64,000 nt of DNA from Sphingomonas sp. AP4-R1 (lineage in GTDB: Bacteria; Pseudomonadota; Alphaproteobacteria; Sphingomonadales; Sphingomonadaceae): assembly GCF_013113735.1 (NCBI RefSeq), contig NZ_CP053346.1, positions 3,362,001-3,426,000 of the forward strand, given 5' to 3'. The translations under genes were made by a program, and so were the position numbers. The notes beneath the pieces were generated by a model, which did not search any database, was not told the origin of the DNA, and worked only from the letters and a program-made list of their open reading frames with translations. Positions 1-9,236 of the stretch are shown piece by piece; the stretch's first letter is position 1; the number at the start of each line of letters is the position of its first letter.

Positions 1-34
1 GCCCGCGAAAGCCATTTGTCGTGAGCGATCCCGC

Positions 35-853
35 ATGACCATGCCGCCTTTTCCCGATCAGATGAACGCCACGGATCGCCCGATCAGCGAACCCGATCCC
101 TCGACGGTGGTGCTGGAGGCGCGCGGCCTCGATTTCTATTACGGCCAGACGCAGGCTTTGTTCGGCGTGGATCTGGTGGTCGAGCGCAACCGGATCACGG
201 CGCTGATCGGCCCCTCCGGCTGCGGCAAGTCGACGCTGCTGCGTGCGCTGAACCGCATCTACGCCCTCTATCCCGGCCAGCGTGCCGAGGGCGAGATCCG
301 GCTGGATGGCGAGGATGTGCTGGCCACGTCCGATCTCTCCGCGCTGCGTGCGCGCATCGGCATGGTCTTCCAGAAGCCCACGCCGTTTCCGATGTCGATC
401 TACGACAATGTCGCCTTCGGCGTCCGCCTCTACGAAAAGAAGAGCAAGGCGGACATGGATAACATCGTCGAGCATGCGCTCCGTCGCGCCGCGCTGTGGG
501 ACGAGGTGAAGGACCAACTCGCCAAATCGGGCCTCGGCCTGTCGGGCGGCCAGCAGCAGCGCCTGTGCGTCGCGCGCGGGCTGGCGGTGAGCCCGCAGGT
601 GCTGCTGCTCGACGAGCCTGCCTCGGCGCTGGATCCGATCTCGACCGCCAAGCTGGAGCAGACCCTGTTCGAGCTGAAGCGCGACCTGACGATCGTGATG
701 GTGACGCACAACCTGCAGCAGGCCAGCCGCATCTCCGATCATACCGGCTTCATGTATCTCGGCCGGATGGTGGAATTCGGCCCGACCGACGCGCTCTTCT
801 CCAAGCCGCGATCGACGCAGACGCGCGATTATCTGACCGGCCGCTTCGGCTAG
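35..853 (+). CDS. pstB: Phosphate ABC transporter ATP-binding protein PstB
   Basis: ATPase subunit of the high-affinity phosphate importer; it hydrolyses ATP on the cytoplasmic face of PstC/PstA. The 272-residue product has Walker [10 protein letters not shown] (59-67), the ABC signature LSGGQQQR (169-176) and Walker B VLLLDEP (189-195), plus the [16 protein letters not shown]-loop stretch typical of PstB. Length matches the family with an extra N-terminal 20 or so residues. No phoU follows: the next reading frame is an unrelated small protein. The rest of the pst operon would lie to the left of the window. Regulation by a Pho box cannot be judged here. Confidence 0.95.
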   Translation: MTMPPFPDQMNATDRPISEPDPSTVVLEARGLDFYYGQTQALFGVDLVVERNRITALIGPSGCGKSTLLRALNRIYALYPGQRAEGEIRLDGEDVLATSDLSALRARIGMVFQKPTPFPMSIYDNVAFGVRLYEKKSKADMDNIVEHALRRAALWDEVKDQLAKSGLGLSGGQQQRLCVARGLAVSPQVLLLDEPASALDPISTAKLEQTLFELKRDLTIVMVTHNLQQASRISDHTGFMYLGRMVEFGPTDALFSKPRSTQTRDYLTGRFG

Positions 854-909
854 GCCTCCTCACCTTCGCCGGGATGGCACCCGCGCGCGGCTCGCGCGTT
901 GAACCCGGC

Positions 910-1365
910 ATGGATAGGATATCGGCAGTCAGCAGCGCGGTGGGCGCGGGCCTGTTCGTCGGCAGCGTGGTGCTGTTGCTGCCGCCGACGCACACCAAGG
1001 CCTCTTGGACCAGCGCCTCTTACACCCATCCCGCGCGGGTCTATGACCAGCCGGCTCCCGTGCCCGAGCAGCCCGCCGCCTATCCGGCCGTTTACGCACC
1101 TCCGCGCGAGATCGCCCTGACCTCCGAACCCGACGATCGCTCCGATAGCGGCGCGGACACAAGCGACGCGGCGACCGAGCGCGAAATCGCGATCGCGAAC
1201 GACGATCGTGCCTATGGCGACGGCTATGCGTGGGCGGCCGATCGCGAAGTGCAGGGCATGCGCGAATGCCGCCGACTGGATGGCCCCGGCGCCGAGGGCT
1301 GCCGCGATTATGTGGCCAGTCTCGCACCCGCCATGCAGGATTCCGTCGAGAGGGCGCTCAACTGA
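910..1365 (+). CDS. Small hypothetical protein with N-terminal hydrophobic segment
   Basis: I do not recognise this 151-residue protein. Residues 5-25 form a hydrophobic stretch (signal anchor or uncleaved signal peptide). A Pro/Ala/Tyr-rich linker follows, then an acidic and charged C-terminal half with two Cys (in RECRRLDG and AEGCRDYV) that could form a disulfide. It probably faces the periplasm. The start at 910 is chosen because it places the hydrophobic segment at the N-terminus; an in-frame ATG at 874 is an alternative. No good Shine-Dalgarno is visible for either. It lies 57 bp after pstB on the same strand. Confidence 0.55.
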   Translation: MDRISAVSSAVGAGLFVGSVVLLLPPTHTKASWTSASYTHPARVYDQPAPVPEQPAAYPAVYAPPREIALTSEPDDRSDSGADTSDAATEREIAIANDDRAYGDGYAWAADREVQGMRECRRLDGPGAEGCRDYVASLAPAMQDSVERALN

Positions 1366-1430
1366 GGGTGGCTGTGCTGTCCCTGCAACAGTTTGGAAAT
1401 GGTTGGCGCACGAATCGGTATCTGGCCACA

Positions 1431-1450
1431 CGTGACTTGGAATTGTCACG
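1431..1450. promoter_or_regulatory. Inverted repeat upstream of TonB receptor
   Basis: CGTGAC (1431-1436) and GTCACG (1445-1450) are perfect 6-bp arms around an 8-bp AT-rich centre, about 60 bp before the receptor start. This fits a dimeric repressor or activator site, but the regulator is unknown and such a short repeat can occur by chance. Confidence 0.3.
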
Positions 1451-1507
1451 GCAATCATGCTTGGGACGGCCCGAGCCGCTGAGGCGGCCAGCAAAGGGGC
1501 CATTTCC

Positions 1508-3850
1508 ATGTTTTTGAATAGTGTCGGTCGTTCCGCCAAGTTGTTGGCGGGCGTAGCTTTTGTCGCGCTCGGTAGCGCCGCAGCCGTCGCCCAGACGCCG
1601 ACGACCACCACGGCCGCCGCCGACGAAGGCGATCTCGGCACGATCACCGTCACCGCCGAGCGCCGCAGCGAAAATCTGATGAACGTGCCGATCTCGGTCG
1701 GCGTTGCCTCGGGCGACGCGGTGCGCGATTTCCAGGCGGGCGGCGACGATACGCTGCTGACCCTCTCGGGCCGCGTGCCCAGCCTGTACGTGGAATCGAC
1801 CACGGGCCGCATCTTCCCGCGTTTCTACATTCGCGGCCTCGGCAACGTCGATTTCTACCTCGGCGCCTCGCAGCCGGTGGAGATCATCCAGGACGAGGTC
1901 GTGCTGGAGCACGTCATCCTGAAGTCGAACCCGGTCTATGATATCGCGCAGGTCGAAGTGCTGCGTGGTCCGCAGGGCACCCTGTTCGGCCGCAACACCA
2001 CAGCCGGCATCATCAAGTTCGATACGAACAAGCCGACGATGAACTGGGAAGGCCGTGGCTCGGTTTCCTATGGCACCAAGAATTCGGTGAACGTCGATGC
2101 GGGCGTCGGTGGTCCGATCGTGGCCGACAAGATCGCCTTCCGCCTGTCCGGCCTGTTCCAGCATCGCGACGATTGGGTCGACAATGTCTATGTGGGCCCG
2201 AAGACGGACGACACCGTCTCGCCCAAGAAGAATGCGCTCGGCGGCTTCGACGAGAAGGACGTGCGCCTGCAGTTCCTGCTGACGCCGAACGATCGCCTCT
2301 CGGTCCTGCTCTCGGGCCAGGCGCGCGACTATAAGGGCACGTCGACGATCTTCTATCGCAACTCGATCACCAAGGGCACGAACGACGTGCCCGCGAATTT
2401 CGATCGCGGCCAGGTCGCGCTCGACGAGGGCGGCAACAACCCGCAGCATTACAAGACCTATGGCGGCTCGATGAAGGCGTCGCTGGATCTGGATTTCGCG
2501 ACGCTCACCTCGATCACCGCCTACGAGACGGCCAACGGCTACAGCCGCGGCGACACGGACGGCGGCGCCGCGACGGTCAACCTCGCGAAGGACGGCGCGC
2601 TGTTCTACGGCCAGAGCCAGGGCCGCCTGCGCAATCTCGATCAGTGGACGCAGGAAGTGCGCCTCGCCAGCAACGGCTCGGGCCCGCTGAGCTGGCAGGT
2701 CGGCGGCATCTATTTCGACTCGCGTGACAATACCGAGTTCGATCAGCGCGGCTTCTTCCTCAATACCGGCGTCGCCGCCCGCAACCCGAACAACTGGGTG
2801 CTGCTGCACGACATCAACACGAGCTGGGGCATCTTCGGTCAGCTGAAATATCAGGTGACCGACAAGCTGACGCTGACCGGCGGCGTGCGCGAGACGCGCG
2901 ACTCCAAGTCGACCCGTCTGGTGCAGAGCTCGCGCAATGCGCTCGGCGTGGACTCCTATCCGGCCACGGCGCGTCGTTACGTGAAGATGTCGGACACCAA
3001 GCCCAGCTGGGATGTGAGCGCGCTCTATCAGGTCACGCCCGAGGTGAGCCTCTACGCCCGCGTCGCGCACGGCTTCCGTGGCCCGACGATCCAGGGCCGT
3101 TCGGCCGTGTTCAATTCGGACTTCACGACTGCGAATTCCGAGACGAACACCTCGTTCGAGGCCGGCCTGAAGAGCAGCCTGCTCGACAACAAGCTGCGCT
3201 TCAACATCACGGGCTTCGCCTATCGCGTGAAGAACATCCAGCTGAACGGCAACGACTCGAACGGCAACGGCGTGCTGTTCAATGCCGACAAGGCGGACGC
3301 CTACGGCATGGAAGCGGATATGGAGCTGCGCCCGATCCGCAACCTGACGCTGACGGGCGGCCTCAGCCTGCTGCACACCGAGATCAAGGACAAGAATGTC
3401 TATGCGCAGGTCTGCGCGCTCACGGTGGCGGGCGTCAGCCGCGTGGTCTGCACCGTGCAGGATCCGCTGATCCAGCGCCCGCTGTTCGGCGTTCAGACCA
3501 ACTTCGCGCAGATCGACGGCAATCCGCTGCCGAACGCGCCGAAATATAATCTGAACTTCACCGCCCGCTACGACCTGCCGATCGGTCCGGGCAAGGCCTT
3601 CGTCGCGACCGACTGGAACGTGCAGGGCTATACGAACTTCGTTCTGTACAAGACCAAGGAGTTCTACTCGAAGGGCAATTTCGAGGGTGGCGCCAAGGCC
3701 GGCTACAGCTGGAATGGTTATGAGGCGGCGGTGTTCGTCCGCAACATCACCAACGAGAAGAACCTGAAGGGCGTGATCGAGAATTACATGGCGGGCGTGT
3801 ATAGCGAACCGCGCATCATCGGCGTGCAACTGAGCGCCAGCTTCCGCTGA
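1508..3850 (+). CDS. TonB-dependent outer membrane receptor
   Basis: Outer-membrane active-transport barrel of about 780 residues. The start at 1508 is chosen over the upstream in-frame ATG at 1457 because it is preceded by AAAGGGG about 8 bases upstream and gives a clean signal peptide ending at VAQ (about residue 29). The plug domain starts near ITVTAERR (a TonB-box-like region) and includes the VEVLRGPQGTLFGRNTTAG motif typical of TonB receptors. The beta-barrel follows and the protein ends in SASFR. A GH27 alpha-galactosidase lies 165 bp downstream beyond a terminator, so a galactoside or oligosaccharide ligand is possible, but this is inference. Confidence 0.9.
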   Translation: MFLNSVGRSAKLLAGVAFVALGSAAAVAQTPTTTTAAADEGDLGTITVTAERRSENLMNVPISVGVASGDAVRDFQAGGDDTLLTLSGRVPSLYVESTTGRIFPRFYIRGLGNVDFYLGASQPVEIIQDEVVLEHVILKSNPVYDIAQVEVLRGPQGTLFGRNTTAGIIKFDTNKPTMNWEGRGSVSYGTKNSVNVDAGVGGPIVADKIAFRLSGLFQHRDDWVDNVYVGPKTDDTVSPKKNALGGFDEKDVRLQFLLTPNDRLSVLLSGQARDYKGTSTIFYRNSITKGTNDVPANFDRGQVALDEGGNNPQHYKTYGGSMKASLDLDFATLTSITAYETANGYSRGDTDGGAATVNLAKDGALFYGQSQGRLRNLDQWTQEVRLASNGSGPLSWQVGGIYFDSRDNTEFDQRGFFLNTGVAARNPNNWVLLHDINTSWGIFGQLKYQVTDKLTLTGGVRETRDSKSTRLVQSSRNALGVDSYPATARRYVKMSDTKPSWDVSALYQVTPEVSLYARVAHGFRGPTIQGRSAVFNSDFTTANSETNTSFEAGLKSSLLDNKLRFNITGFAYRVKNIQLNGNDSNGNGVLFNADKADAYGMEADMELRPIRNLTLTGGLSLLHTEIKDKNVYAQVCALTVAGVSRVVCTVQDPLIQRPLFGVQTNFAQIDGNPLPNAPKYNLNFTARYDLPIGPGKAFVATDWNVQGYTNFVLYKTKEFYSKGNFEGGAKAGYSWNGYEAAVFVRNITNEKNLKGVIENYMAGVYSEPRIIGVQLSASFR

Positions 3851-3878
3851 CGTTCACACCACCGGCGGAAAAAGGAAG

Positions 3879-3908
3879 CGGCTGCGGGGGAAACTCCGCA
3901 GCCGTTTT
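3879..3908 (+). terminator. Intrinsic terminator after TonB receptor
   Basis: Perfect 9-bp stem CGGCTGCGG (3879-3887) and CCGCAGCCG (3896-3904), an 8-base loop, then TTTT. It lies 28 bp after the receptor stop codon and separates the receptor from the alpha-galactosidase. Confidence 0.8.
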
Positions 3909-4015
3909 CGTTGGGCGCGTTCGGCACGGTCTTTTCTTCGGGACGGGATTGAAGCGGCGTCGCCGCTATATTACTCCTACAAATAAGATCGGAGGGATCG
4001 GTCAAGGAGGCGGGG

Positions 4016-5371
4016 ATGGGTGAACGGGCGATGGCGATCGGACGACGCGTTTTTCTGGGCGGCGCGGCGGCGATCGCGACGGCGGCGGGAATGCCGCGCG
4101 TATCGGCGCGCGCCGATCGGGGCGTGGCGCTCGCACCGACCCCGCCGATGGGGTGGAACAGCTGGAACAGCTTCGCCACTACGATCACCGAGGCACAGGC
4201 GATCGAGACCGCCGAGATCATGGCGGCCCGACTGCTCCCGTTCGGCTATGATGTCTTCACGGTGGACATCCAATGGTATGAGCCGGACGCCAGCAGCTAC
4301 ACCTACAACAAGCATCCGATCCCGGAGATGGATAGCACGGGCCGACTGGTGCCCGCACCGAACCGGTTTCCGTCGAGTGCGGGCGGGAAGGGCTTCGCAC
4401 CGCTCGCCGCCAAGGTCCACGCGCTCGGCCTGAAGTTCGGCATTCACCTGATGCGCGGCATTCCCCGGCTGGCGGTGGAGCGCAACCTGCCCGTCTTCGG
4501 CACCTCCGTCCGTGCCGCCGACATCGCAGATCGCTCCAGCATCTGTGACTGGAACCCCGACATGTACGGCGTCGACATGACGAAGCCCGGCGCGCAGGCT
4601 TATTATGACAGCGTCTTCGCACTCTATGCGTCGTGGGGCGTCGATTTCATCAAGATGGACGATATGAGCCGCCCCTATGCGCCGCACCGCGCGGAGATCG
4701 AGGCGGCGCACAAGGCGATTCTCGCGACGGGGCGGCCGATCATCCTGAGCCTGTCGCCGGGCGAGACGCCGGTGGAGGAGGGGCCCCATGTCTCAACCCA
4801 CGCGCAGATGTGGCGGATCAGCGACGATTTCTGGGACGAATGGCCGATGCTGCGTGCGCAGTTCGATCGGCTGGAGCGCTGGACGCCCTATCGGAAGCCG
4901 GGGGCATGGCCCGATGCGGACATGCTGCCGCTCGGCCGGCTGGCGCTCGGCAAGCGCGACAGCCGCTTCACTCCCGACGAGCAGCAGACGCTGATGACGC
5001 TCTGGGCGATCGCGCGATCCCCGCTCATCATGGGCGGGGATCTGCGCCATCTCGACGCGCCCACGCTCCGGCTGCTGACCAATCGCGACGTGATCGCGGT
5101 GAACCAGGCGTCGACCGGCAACCGGCCGCTGGCGATGCCGGAAGGAAGCCGGGCGTGGGTCGCGCGGGCGGGGAAAGGCGGGGCGGCCTATCTCGCGCTG
5201 TTCAACCTGAAGAATGCGCCCGCTGACGTGGCCGTATCGGCGGCGAGTGCAGGGCTCGACCCCCGCAGGACGATGCGCGATCTGTGGTCGGGCGAGGCGC
5301 TCGGCGCCGTCTCGGAAAAGGTCAGCCGGACGTTGCCCGCGCATGGATCATGTCTGCTGCGGGTCAGCTGA
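4016..5371 (+). CDS. Alpha-galactosidase, glycoside hydrolase family 27 (Tat-exported)
   Basis: Retaining alpha-galactosidase or related alpha-glycosidase of family GH27, 451 residues. The N-terminus carries a twin-arginine signal (GRRVFLGG at 9-16), so it is predicted to fold before export to the periplasm. The family hallmark PPMGWNSWNSF is at 43-53. FIKMDD gives the likely nucleophile D215, and RISDD gives the likely acid/base D270. A beta-sandwich C-terminal domain follows. The ATG at 4016 is preceded by AAGGAGG with 5-base spacing. It lies downstream of a TonB receptor, suggesting a small alpha-galactoside or galactomannan uptake unit. Confidence 0.88.
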   Translation: MGERAMAIGRRVFLGGAAAIATAAGMPRVSARADRGVALAPTPPMGWNSWNSFATTITEAQAIETAEIMAARLLPFGYDVFTVDIQWYEPDASSYTYNKHPIPEMDSTGRLVPAPNRFPSSAGGKGFAPLAAKVHALGLKFGIHLMRGIPRLAVERNLPVFGTSVRAADIADRSSICDWNPDMYGVDMTKPGAQAYYDSVFALYASWGVDFIKMDDMSRPYAPHRAEIEAAHKAILATGRPIILSLSPGETPVEEGPHVSTHAQMWRISDDFWDEWPMLRAQFDRLERWTPYRKPGAWPDADMLPLGRLALGKRDSRFTPDEQQTLMTLWAIARSPLIMGGDLRHLDAPTLRLLTNRDVIAVNQASTGNRPLAMPEGSRAWVARAGKGGAAYLALFNLKNAPADVAVSAASAGLDPRRTMRDLWSGEALGAVSEKVSRTLPAHGSCLLRVS

Positions 5372-5390
5372 CCCGCAGCGCACGGTGGGC

Positions 5391-5711
5391 TCAGCCGCCG
5401 CTCTTGTCCGCCAGCATGCGCGTGCCGCCGTCCTTCACCGCCGCTTCGATCGCGCCGGAGAAGAAGCCCAGCATCGCGGGCAGCACCAGATGCACGCGGA
5501 CGAGCGCATCCTGCACCTCCAGCGTCGCGGCGATCTCCTGACCCATCGCCCGGATATTGAGGACCATCTCGTCCTCGCTCGGCCAGGCGGACTGGACCTC
5601 GGCGAAGCCGCCGGGAATGTGCCCGGCCAGTTCGCCGACGCGCGCCTTCATCCGTTCCCGCGCGCCGGCCCGACCCAACCGGTGCGGTACATCGATCGTG
5701 ACCGGGTTCAT
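5391..5711 (-). CDS. Polyhydroxyalkanoic acid system family protein
   Basis: A 106-residue protein matching the PHA-granule-region family (PF09650 type) seen in alphaproteobacteria. It opens with an IDVPHRLGRAGARERM-like segment and ends with a hydrophobic LPAMLGFFSGAIEAAVKDGG region. Its molecular role is poorly known. The start ATG (5709-5711) overlaps the stop of the upstream sorbosone-dehydrogenase-like gene by 4 bases (ATGA), so the two are translationally coupled. No PHA synthase or phasin is visible nearby, so the PHA link is by family name only. Confidence 0.75.
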   Translation of the reverse strand: MNPVTIDVPHRLGRAGARERMKARVGELAGHIPGGFAEVQSAWPSEDEMVLNIRAMGQEIAATLEVQDALVRVHLVLPAMLGFFSGAIEAAVKDGGTRMLADKSGG

Positions 5712-7039
5712 TTCGCGCTGACGCGCCAGACGGCGTTGCCGACATCGTCGGCCACCAGCAGGCCCCCCGTGCGATCGATCACGACACCCACCGGGCGGCC
5801 GCGCGCCTGTTCGTCGGCATCGAGGAAGCCGGACAGCACATCGACGGGCAGGCCGACCGGGCGGCCCTTCACGAAGCGCACGAACACCACCTTGTAGCCG
5901 GAGAAGGGCTTGCGGTTCCACGAGCCATGCTGGCCGATGAAGGCGCCGTCCGCGAATTGCGGGCCGAGCTTGGGGCCCTCCGAGAAGGTCAGGCCGAGCG
6001 ACGCGGTGTGCGGCCCGAGCGCATAATCGGGGCGGATCACATATTGCTGCAGGTCCTGATCGTCCGGATCCTTCGGCCGGGTATCGGGCGCGCCGCCCCA
6101 ATAATACCAGGGCCAGCCATAGAAGCCGCCAAACTGCACTTCGGTCAGATAATCGGGGACGATGTCCGAACCCAGCGCGTCGCGCTCGTTGACGACGGTC
6201 CACAGCGTCTTGCGCGTCGGCTCCCACGCCATGCCGTTGGGATTGCGCAGGCCGTAGGCGAAGACGCGATGCTCCTTCGTCTGGAGATCGATCTCGATGA
6301 TCTCCGCGCGGTCCTTCTCCGCCGCGGCGCCGCGCTCGCCGACATTGCTGTTCGAGCCGACGGTCGCGTAGAGCAGTTTGCCGTCGGGGCTGGCGACGAT
6401 ATTCTTGGTCCAGTGATGGTTGATCGGGCCGCCGGGCAGATCGATCAGCTTCACGGGCTTGGCGGTGATCTGCGTCTGGCCGGGCATGAAGGGCACGCTC
6501 ACGATCGCATCGGTGTTGGCGATGTAGAGCGTGGTGCCCACCAGTGCCATGCCGAAGGGCGAATTCAGCCCCGAGATCAATGTGCTGCGCGTCTCGGCGA
6601 TGCCGTCGCCATCCTTGTCGCGCAGCAGGGTGATGCGGTTCGCGGTCTTGGTGCCGGCGCCCGCGCGGCTCATGATGAGGCCCTGAACCTTCGCGAAAAG
6701 GCCCTTATTGTCCTCGGGCTTCGGCGGGGCGTTCGTCTCCGCCACCAGCACGTCGCCATTGGGCAGGGGCAACAGCCAGCGCGGATGATCGAGGCCGGTC
6801 GCGAAGGGCTGCACCTTCAGGCCTGCCGCCGGTGTCGGCATCTCGCCCGCCTTCCAGCCCACCGCCTTGGCGACATGGACGAGCGGGATGAGCCCGGTGT
6901 GGATCGAATCGAGCTTGGGCTTGGTGCCCTGGCCCGCCGTGATGTCGAGCCGCGCGCGCTGGTTGCGCACCGTGAAGTAGAGCCCCGCCGCCAGAGCGAC
7001 GATCAGCAGGCCGGCGAGGATGAGGATGCGCTTCAGCAT
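5708..7039 (-). CDS. Sorbosone dehydrogenase family (PQQ-type six-bladed propeller)
   Basis: Predicted exported soluble glucose/sorbosone dehydrogenase-type propeller of 443 residues, oxidising an aldose or similar aldehyde/hemiacetal in the periplasm. The start at 7039 (MLKRILIL) places a hydrophobic signal anchor at residues 3-25; an in-frame ATG six codons upstream also exists. Conserved family segments include LDHPRWLLPLPNGDVLVAE, GLNSPFGMALVG, YGLRNPNGMAWEP and GQHGSWNRKPFSGYKV. It is the first gene of a two-gene unit with the PHA-system protein. The real substrate is unknown. Confidence 0.85.
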   Translation of the reverse strand: MLKRILILAGLLIVALAAGLYFTVRNQRARLDITAGQGTKPKLDSIHTGLIPLVHVAKAVGWKAGEMPTPAAGLKVQPFATGLDHPRWLLPLPNGDVLVAETNAPPKPEDNKGLFAKVQGLIMSRAGAGTKTANRITLLRDKDGDGIAETRSTLISGLNSPFGMALVGTTLYIANTDAIVSVPFMPGQTQITAKPVKLIDLPGGPINHHWTKNIVASPDGKLLYATVGSNSNVGERGAAAEKDRAEIIEIDLQTKEHRVFAYGLRNPNGMAWEPTRKTLWTVVNERDALGSDIVPDYLTEVQFGGFYGWPWYYWGGAPDTRPKDPDDQDLQQYVIRPDYALGPHTASLGLTFSEGPKLGPQFADGAFIGQHGSWNRKPFSGYKVVFVRFVKGRPVGLPVDVLSGFLDADEQARGRPVGVVIDRTGGLLVADDVGNAVWRVSAK

Positions 7040-7089
7040 GGCGGCGTAACGTTCCAACAGAAAAAAGGTGGCACCCGGTCACATTGCAC

Positions 7090-7167
7090 CCGTTCGTGCT
7101 GAGCCTGTCGAAGCACCGTCTTTCTTGGGAAGAAGAACAGCACTTCGACAGGCTCAGTGCAAACGGG
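7090..7167. repeat. Intergenic inverted-repeat element (CTGAGCCTGTCGAAG type)
   Basis: Imperfect arms of about 27 bases at 7090-7116 and 7140-7167, both containing CTGAGCCTGTCGAAG or its reverse complement and flanked by CCGTT/AACGG. This resembles the mobile palindromic elements common between sphingomonad genes. It lies between the start of the sorbosone-dehydrogenase-like gene and the 3' end of corC. Confidence 0.75.
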
Positions 7168-7180
7168 ATTGTAAGAAGGA

Positions 7181-8059
7181 TCAGCCCGCCGCGATGATCG
7201 GGGGATGCAGGCGGAGCCGCTCCACGCGACGCGGATCGGCGGCGGTCACTTCCAGCCGCCAGCCGCTGGGATGCTCCAGCGTCTCGCCTTCCTGCGGCAC
7301 GTGGCCGGCCAGCACGGAGGCGAGGCCGCCGAGCGTGTCCACATCCTCCTCGATGTCGGCGAGGCGCGGATCGACGATCTCGGCCACTTCCTCCAGCTCG
7401 GCGCGCGCATCGGCATCCCAGATGCCGTCGTCGAGCGCGACCAGCAATGCGGTCGGCGCCTCGTCATGCTCGTCCTCGATCTCGCCGACGATCTCCTCGA
7501 CGATATCCTCGATCGTGATGAGGCCCTCGGTGCCCGAATATTCGTCCAGCACGATCGCGAGATGCGTGCGCGTGGCGCGCATCTCCGCCAGCAGATCCAG
7601 CACGCCCATCGATTCCGGCACGTAGCGCGGCTGGCGGATCAGGTCCGTCAGCGTCTCCGGCGGCTCGGCGCCGGTCGCCAGGATGAAGAACACGTCCTTC
7701 ACATGGATCATGCCGATCACATGATCGAGATCGTCCTGATAGACGGGGAGGCGGCTATGCCCGGCCTCGGCGAACACCTGCACCAGATCGGCGAACGGGA
7801 TCGTCTCCGGCACCGCGACGATATCGCCGCGCGTGACGCCGACGTCGCCCGCCGTGCGCTCGCCGAAATCCAGCAGGTTGCGGAGCATCTGCCGCTCGGC
7901 CACGGACAGATCGCCCTTGGCGGGCGCGCCGTGATCATGTTCCTCATGTTCCTCGATCGCTTCGGCGATCTGGTCGCGAAGCGTAGGCTCGGCCTCATGG
8001 CCGAAGAGCAGGCCGCGCAGACCCGCCCACAATCGACCGCCTTCAGTTCCCTCCGGCAT
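7181..8059 (-). CDS. corC: CorC/HlyC-type CBS-domain protein (YbeX)
   Basis: Cytoplasmic CBS-pair protein of 292 residues, the last member of the ybeZ-ybeY-ybeX operon linked to Mg2+/Co2+ efflux and ribosome metabolism. It has two CBS motifs in the middle (GHSRLPVYQDDLDHVIGMIH and THLAIVLDEYSGTEGLITIED) and a C-terminal CorC_HlyC domain (ALDDGIWDADARAELEEVAE onward). It lacks the transmembrane DUF21 domain of larger paralogues. It starts 8 bp after the stop of ybeY, so the two are cotranscribed. Confidence 0.88.
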   Translation of the reverse strand: MPEGTEGGRLWAGLRGLLFGHEAEPTLRDQIAEAIEEHEEHDHGAPAKGDLSVAERQMLRNLLDFGERTAGDVGVTRGDIVAVPETIPFADLVQVFAEAGHSRLPVYQDDLDHVIGMIHVKDVFFILATGAEPPETLTDLIRQPRYVPESMGVLDLLAEMRATRTHLAIVLDEYSGTEGLITIEDIVEEIVGEIEDEHDEAPTALLVALDDGIWDADARAELEEVAEIVDPRLADIEEDVDTLGGLASVLAGHVPQEGETLEHPSGWRLEVTAADPRRVERLRLHPPIIAAG

Positions 8060-8067
8060 GACGCCCC

Positions 8068-8577
8068 TCAGTCCTCCCGGACGATATAGGGGTCGGCAAT
8101 GCCGAGACTGCCGAGCGCCGCGCGCTCCAGCTCTTCCATATGGTCCGCCTCGGCTTCCCCCAGTTCATGATCATAGCCTAGCAAATGAAGCAGGCCGTGG
8201 ACAATCAGGTGGGTGGCATGGTTCTCGACCGTGACGCCTTTCTCCGCCGCCTCGGCCGCGCAGACGCCGTGGGCCAGGACGATATCGCCCAGCAGCACCT
8301 CGCCATCGTCGCTGTTGGCGAGGCCTTCCAGCATGTCCGCCTGCACCATCGGGAAGGACAGGACGTTGGTGGCCTTGTCCTTCTGGCGATATTCGCGGTT
8401 GAGCGTGCGGACCTGATCGTCGGAGGTCAGCAGCACCGAAACCTCGGCCGCGTAGCCGGCGGTGACGATCGCGCCATAAGGGGTGACGGACAGCGCGGCC
8501 GTGACGGCGCGGGCTGCGAGCGCGTCCCACCCCGCTTCGGTCCAGGGCGCCTCGACGGCGGTTTCAACGTGGATCAT
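8068..8577 (-). CDS. ybeY: Endoribonuclease YbeY
   Basis: Metal-dependent endoribonuclease of 16S rRNA 3'-end maturation and ribosome quality control, 169 residues. The zinc motif HGLLHLLGYDH supplies H127, H131 and H137, the family H3XH5XH signature. NREYRQKDKATNVLSFP (from N60) is the second conserved block. The start ATG (8575-8577) overlaps the vapC stop by 4 bases, so translation of this core gene is coupled to a toxin gene. The usual arrangement has ybeZ directly upstream. Confidence 0.95.
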   Translation of the reverse strand: MIHVETAVEAPWTEAGWDALAARAVTAALSVTPYGAIVTAGYAAEVSVLLTSDDQVRTLNREYRQKDKATNVLSFPMVQADMLEGLANSDDGEVLLGDIVLAHGVCAAEAAEKGVTVENHATHLIVHGLLHLLGYDHELGEAEADHMEELERAALGSLGIADPYIVRED

Positions 8578-8969
8578 GCCAGATCCGTCTTGGCGAAATC
8601 GTCGCCCTTGTAAAGCAGGCGGGCGTTGTTCGTCTTCGCGCAGGCATAAGCGAAGCAGTCGCCCATGTTGAGTTTGGCGGGGTGGCGGCCCTTGCCGTAG
8701 CGCTGATAGGCATCGAGCGCGGCCTCGCGTTCGCTTTCGCCGATGGGCACCAGGGTGAAACCGAGATGCCGGGTGGTCAGATCCAGATCGCGGCGCGCGT
8801 CATCGAGTGACAATCCGTGGGAGCGACGTAGCGCCGAGACCGTCTCCCAGCAGCTCATCGCCGACCAAAGAAGCGCGGTTTCCGCCGCGATTCTTCGCAC
8901 GAAATCATCGCGCTCCGGCTCCCGTGCGATCAGGGCGACGAGGGCGGATGCATCGACAAACAGGCTCAA
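8574..8969 (-). CDS. vapC: VapC-type PIN-domain toxin
   Basis: Type II toxin ribonuclease of 131 residues, PIN fold. The four acidic catalytic positions are visible as D6 (FVDASALVAL), E42 (SCWETVSALRR), D104 (NMGDCFAYA) and D123/D124 (YKGDDF). It overlaps the upstream antitoxin by 4 bases and the downstream ybeY by 4 bases, so it sits fully coupled inside the ybeZ-ybeY-corC operon. All catalytic residues are intact, so an active toxin is predicted. The RNA target is unknown. Confidence 0.92.
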   Translation of the reverse strand: MSLFVDASALVALIAREPERDDFVRRIAAETALLWSAMSCWETVSALRRSHGLSLDDARRDLDLTTRHLGFTLVPIGESEREAALDAYQRYGKGRHPAKLNMGDCFAYACAKTNNARLLYKGDDFAKTDLA

Positions 8970-9226
8970 TCCGGATCATCCCACAACGCATCGAAATACG
9001 CTTTGTCGGCCTTAAGCCCGGTTGGTGGCGGCAGTGGGTGTTCGTCCCGATATTGATCAAGCCAGGCGATCAACTCATCCGCACTTCGCCGGGCTGGCGG
9101 CTGTAGCGCGTCGCGCTCCTTGCGAAGCGCGTCGATCACGGCGGCGCTCTTGCTCACTCCACGCAGCCGCGCCACTTCGCTGGCCAGCTGCGCCGCCTCG
9201 TCGCTCTTGATAAACAGGGATGCCAT
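8966..9226 (-). CDS. vapB: VapB-type antitoxin (Rv0623 / PSK-operon family)
   Basis: Antitoxin of 86 residues and likely autorepressor of vapBC. The N-terminal half (ASLFIKSDEAAQLASEVARLRGVSKSAAV) looks like the ribbon-helix-helix DNA-binding module of the Rv0623-type family. The C-terminal half, ending FDALWDDPD, is the expected toxin-binding tail. GGAG lies 6 bases before the ATG. Two palindromes just upstream (9237-9245 and 9257-9266) are a good autoregulatory operator. Confidence 0.88.
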   Translation of the reverse strand: MASLFIKSDEAAQLASEVARLRGVSKSAAVIDALRKERDALQPPARRSADELIAWLDQYRDEHPLPPPTGLKADKAYFDALWDDPD

Positions 9227-9236
9227 ATCGCGCTCC

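Noticed and set aside
1..24. Possible tail of pstA before pstB
   Set aside because: A frame ending at TGA 22-24 exists, but seven codons are too few to identify a gene.
1358..3829. 823-codon minus-strand frame over the first TonB receptor
   Set aside because: Arg/Ala/His-rich translation without any recognisable domain; the plus strand encodes a complete receptor.
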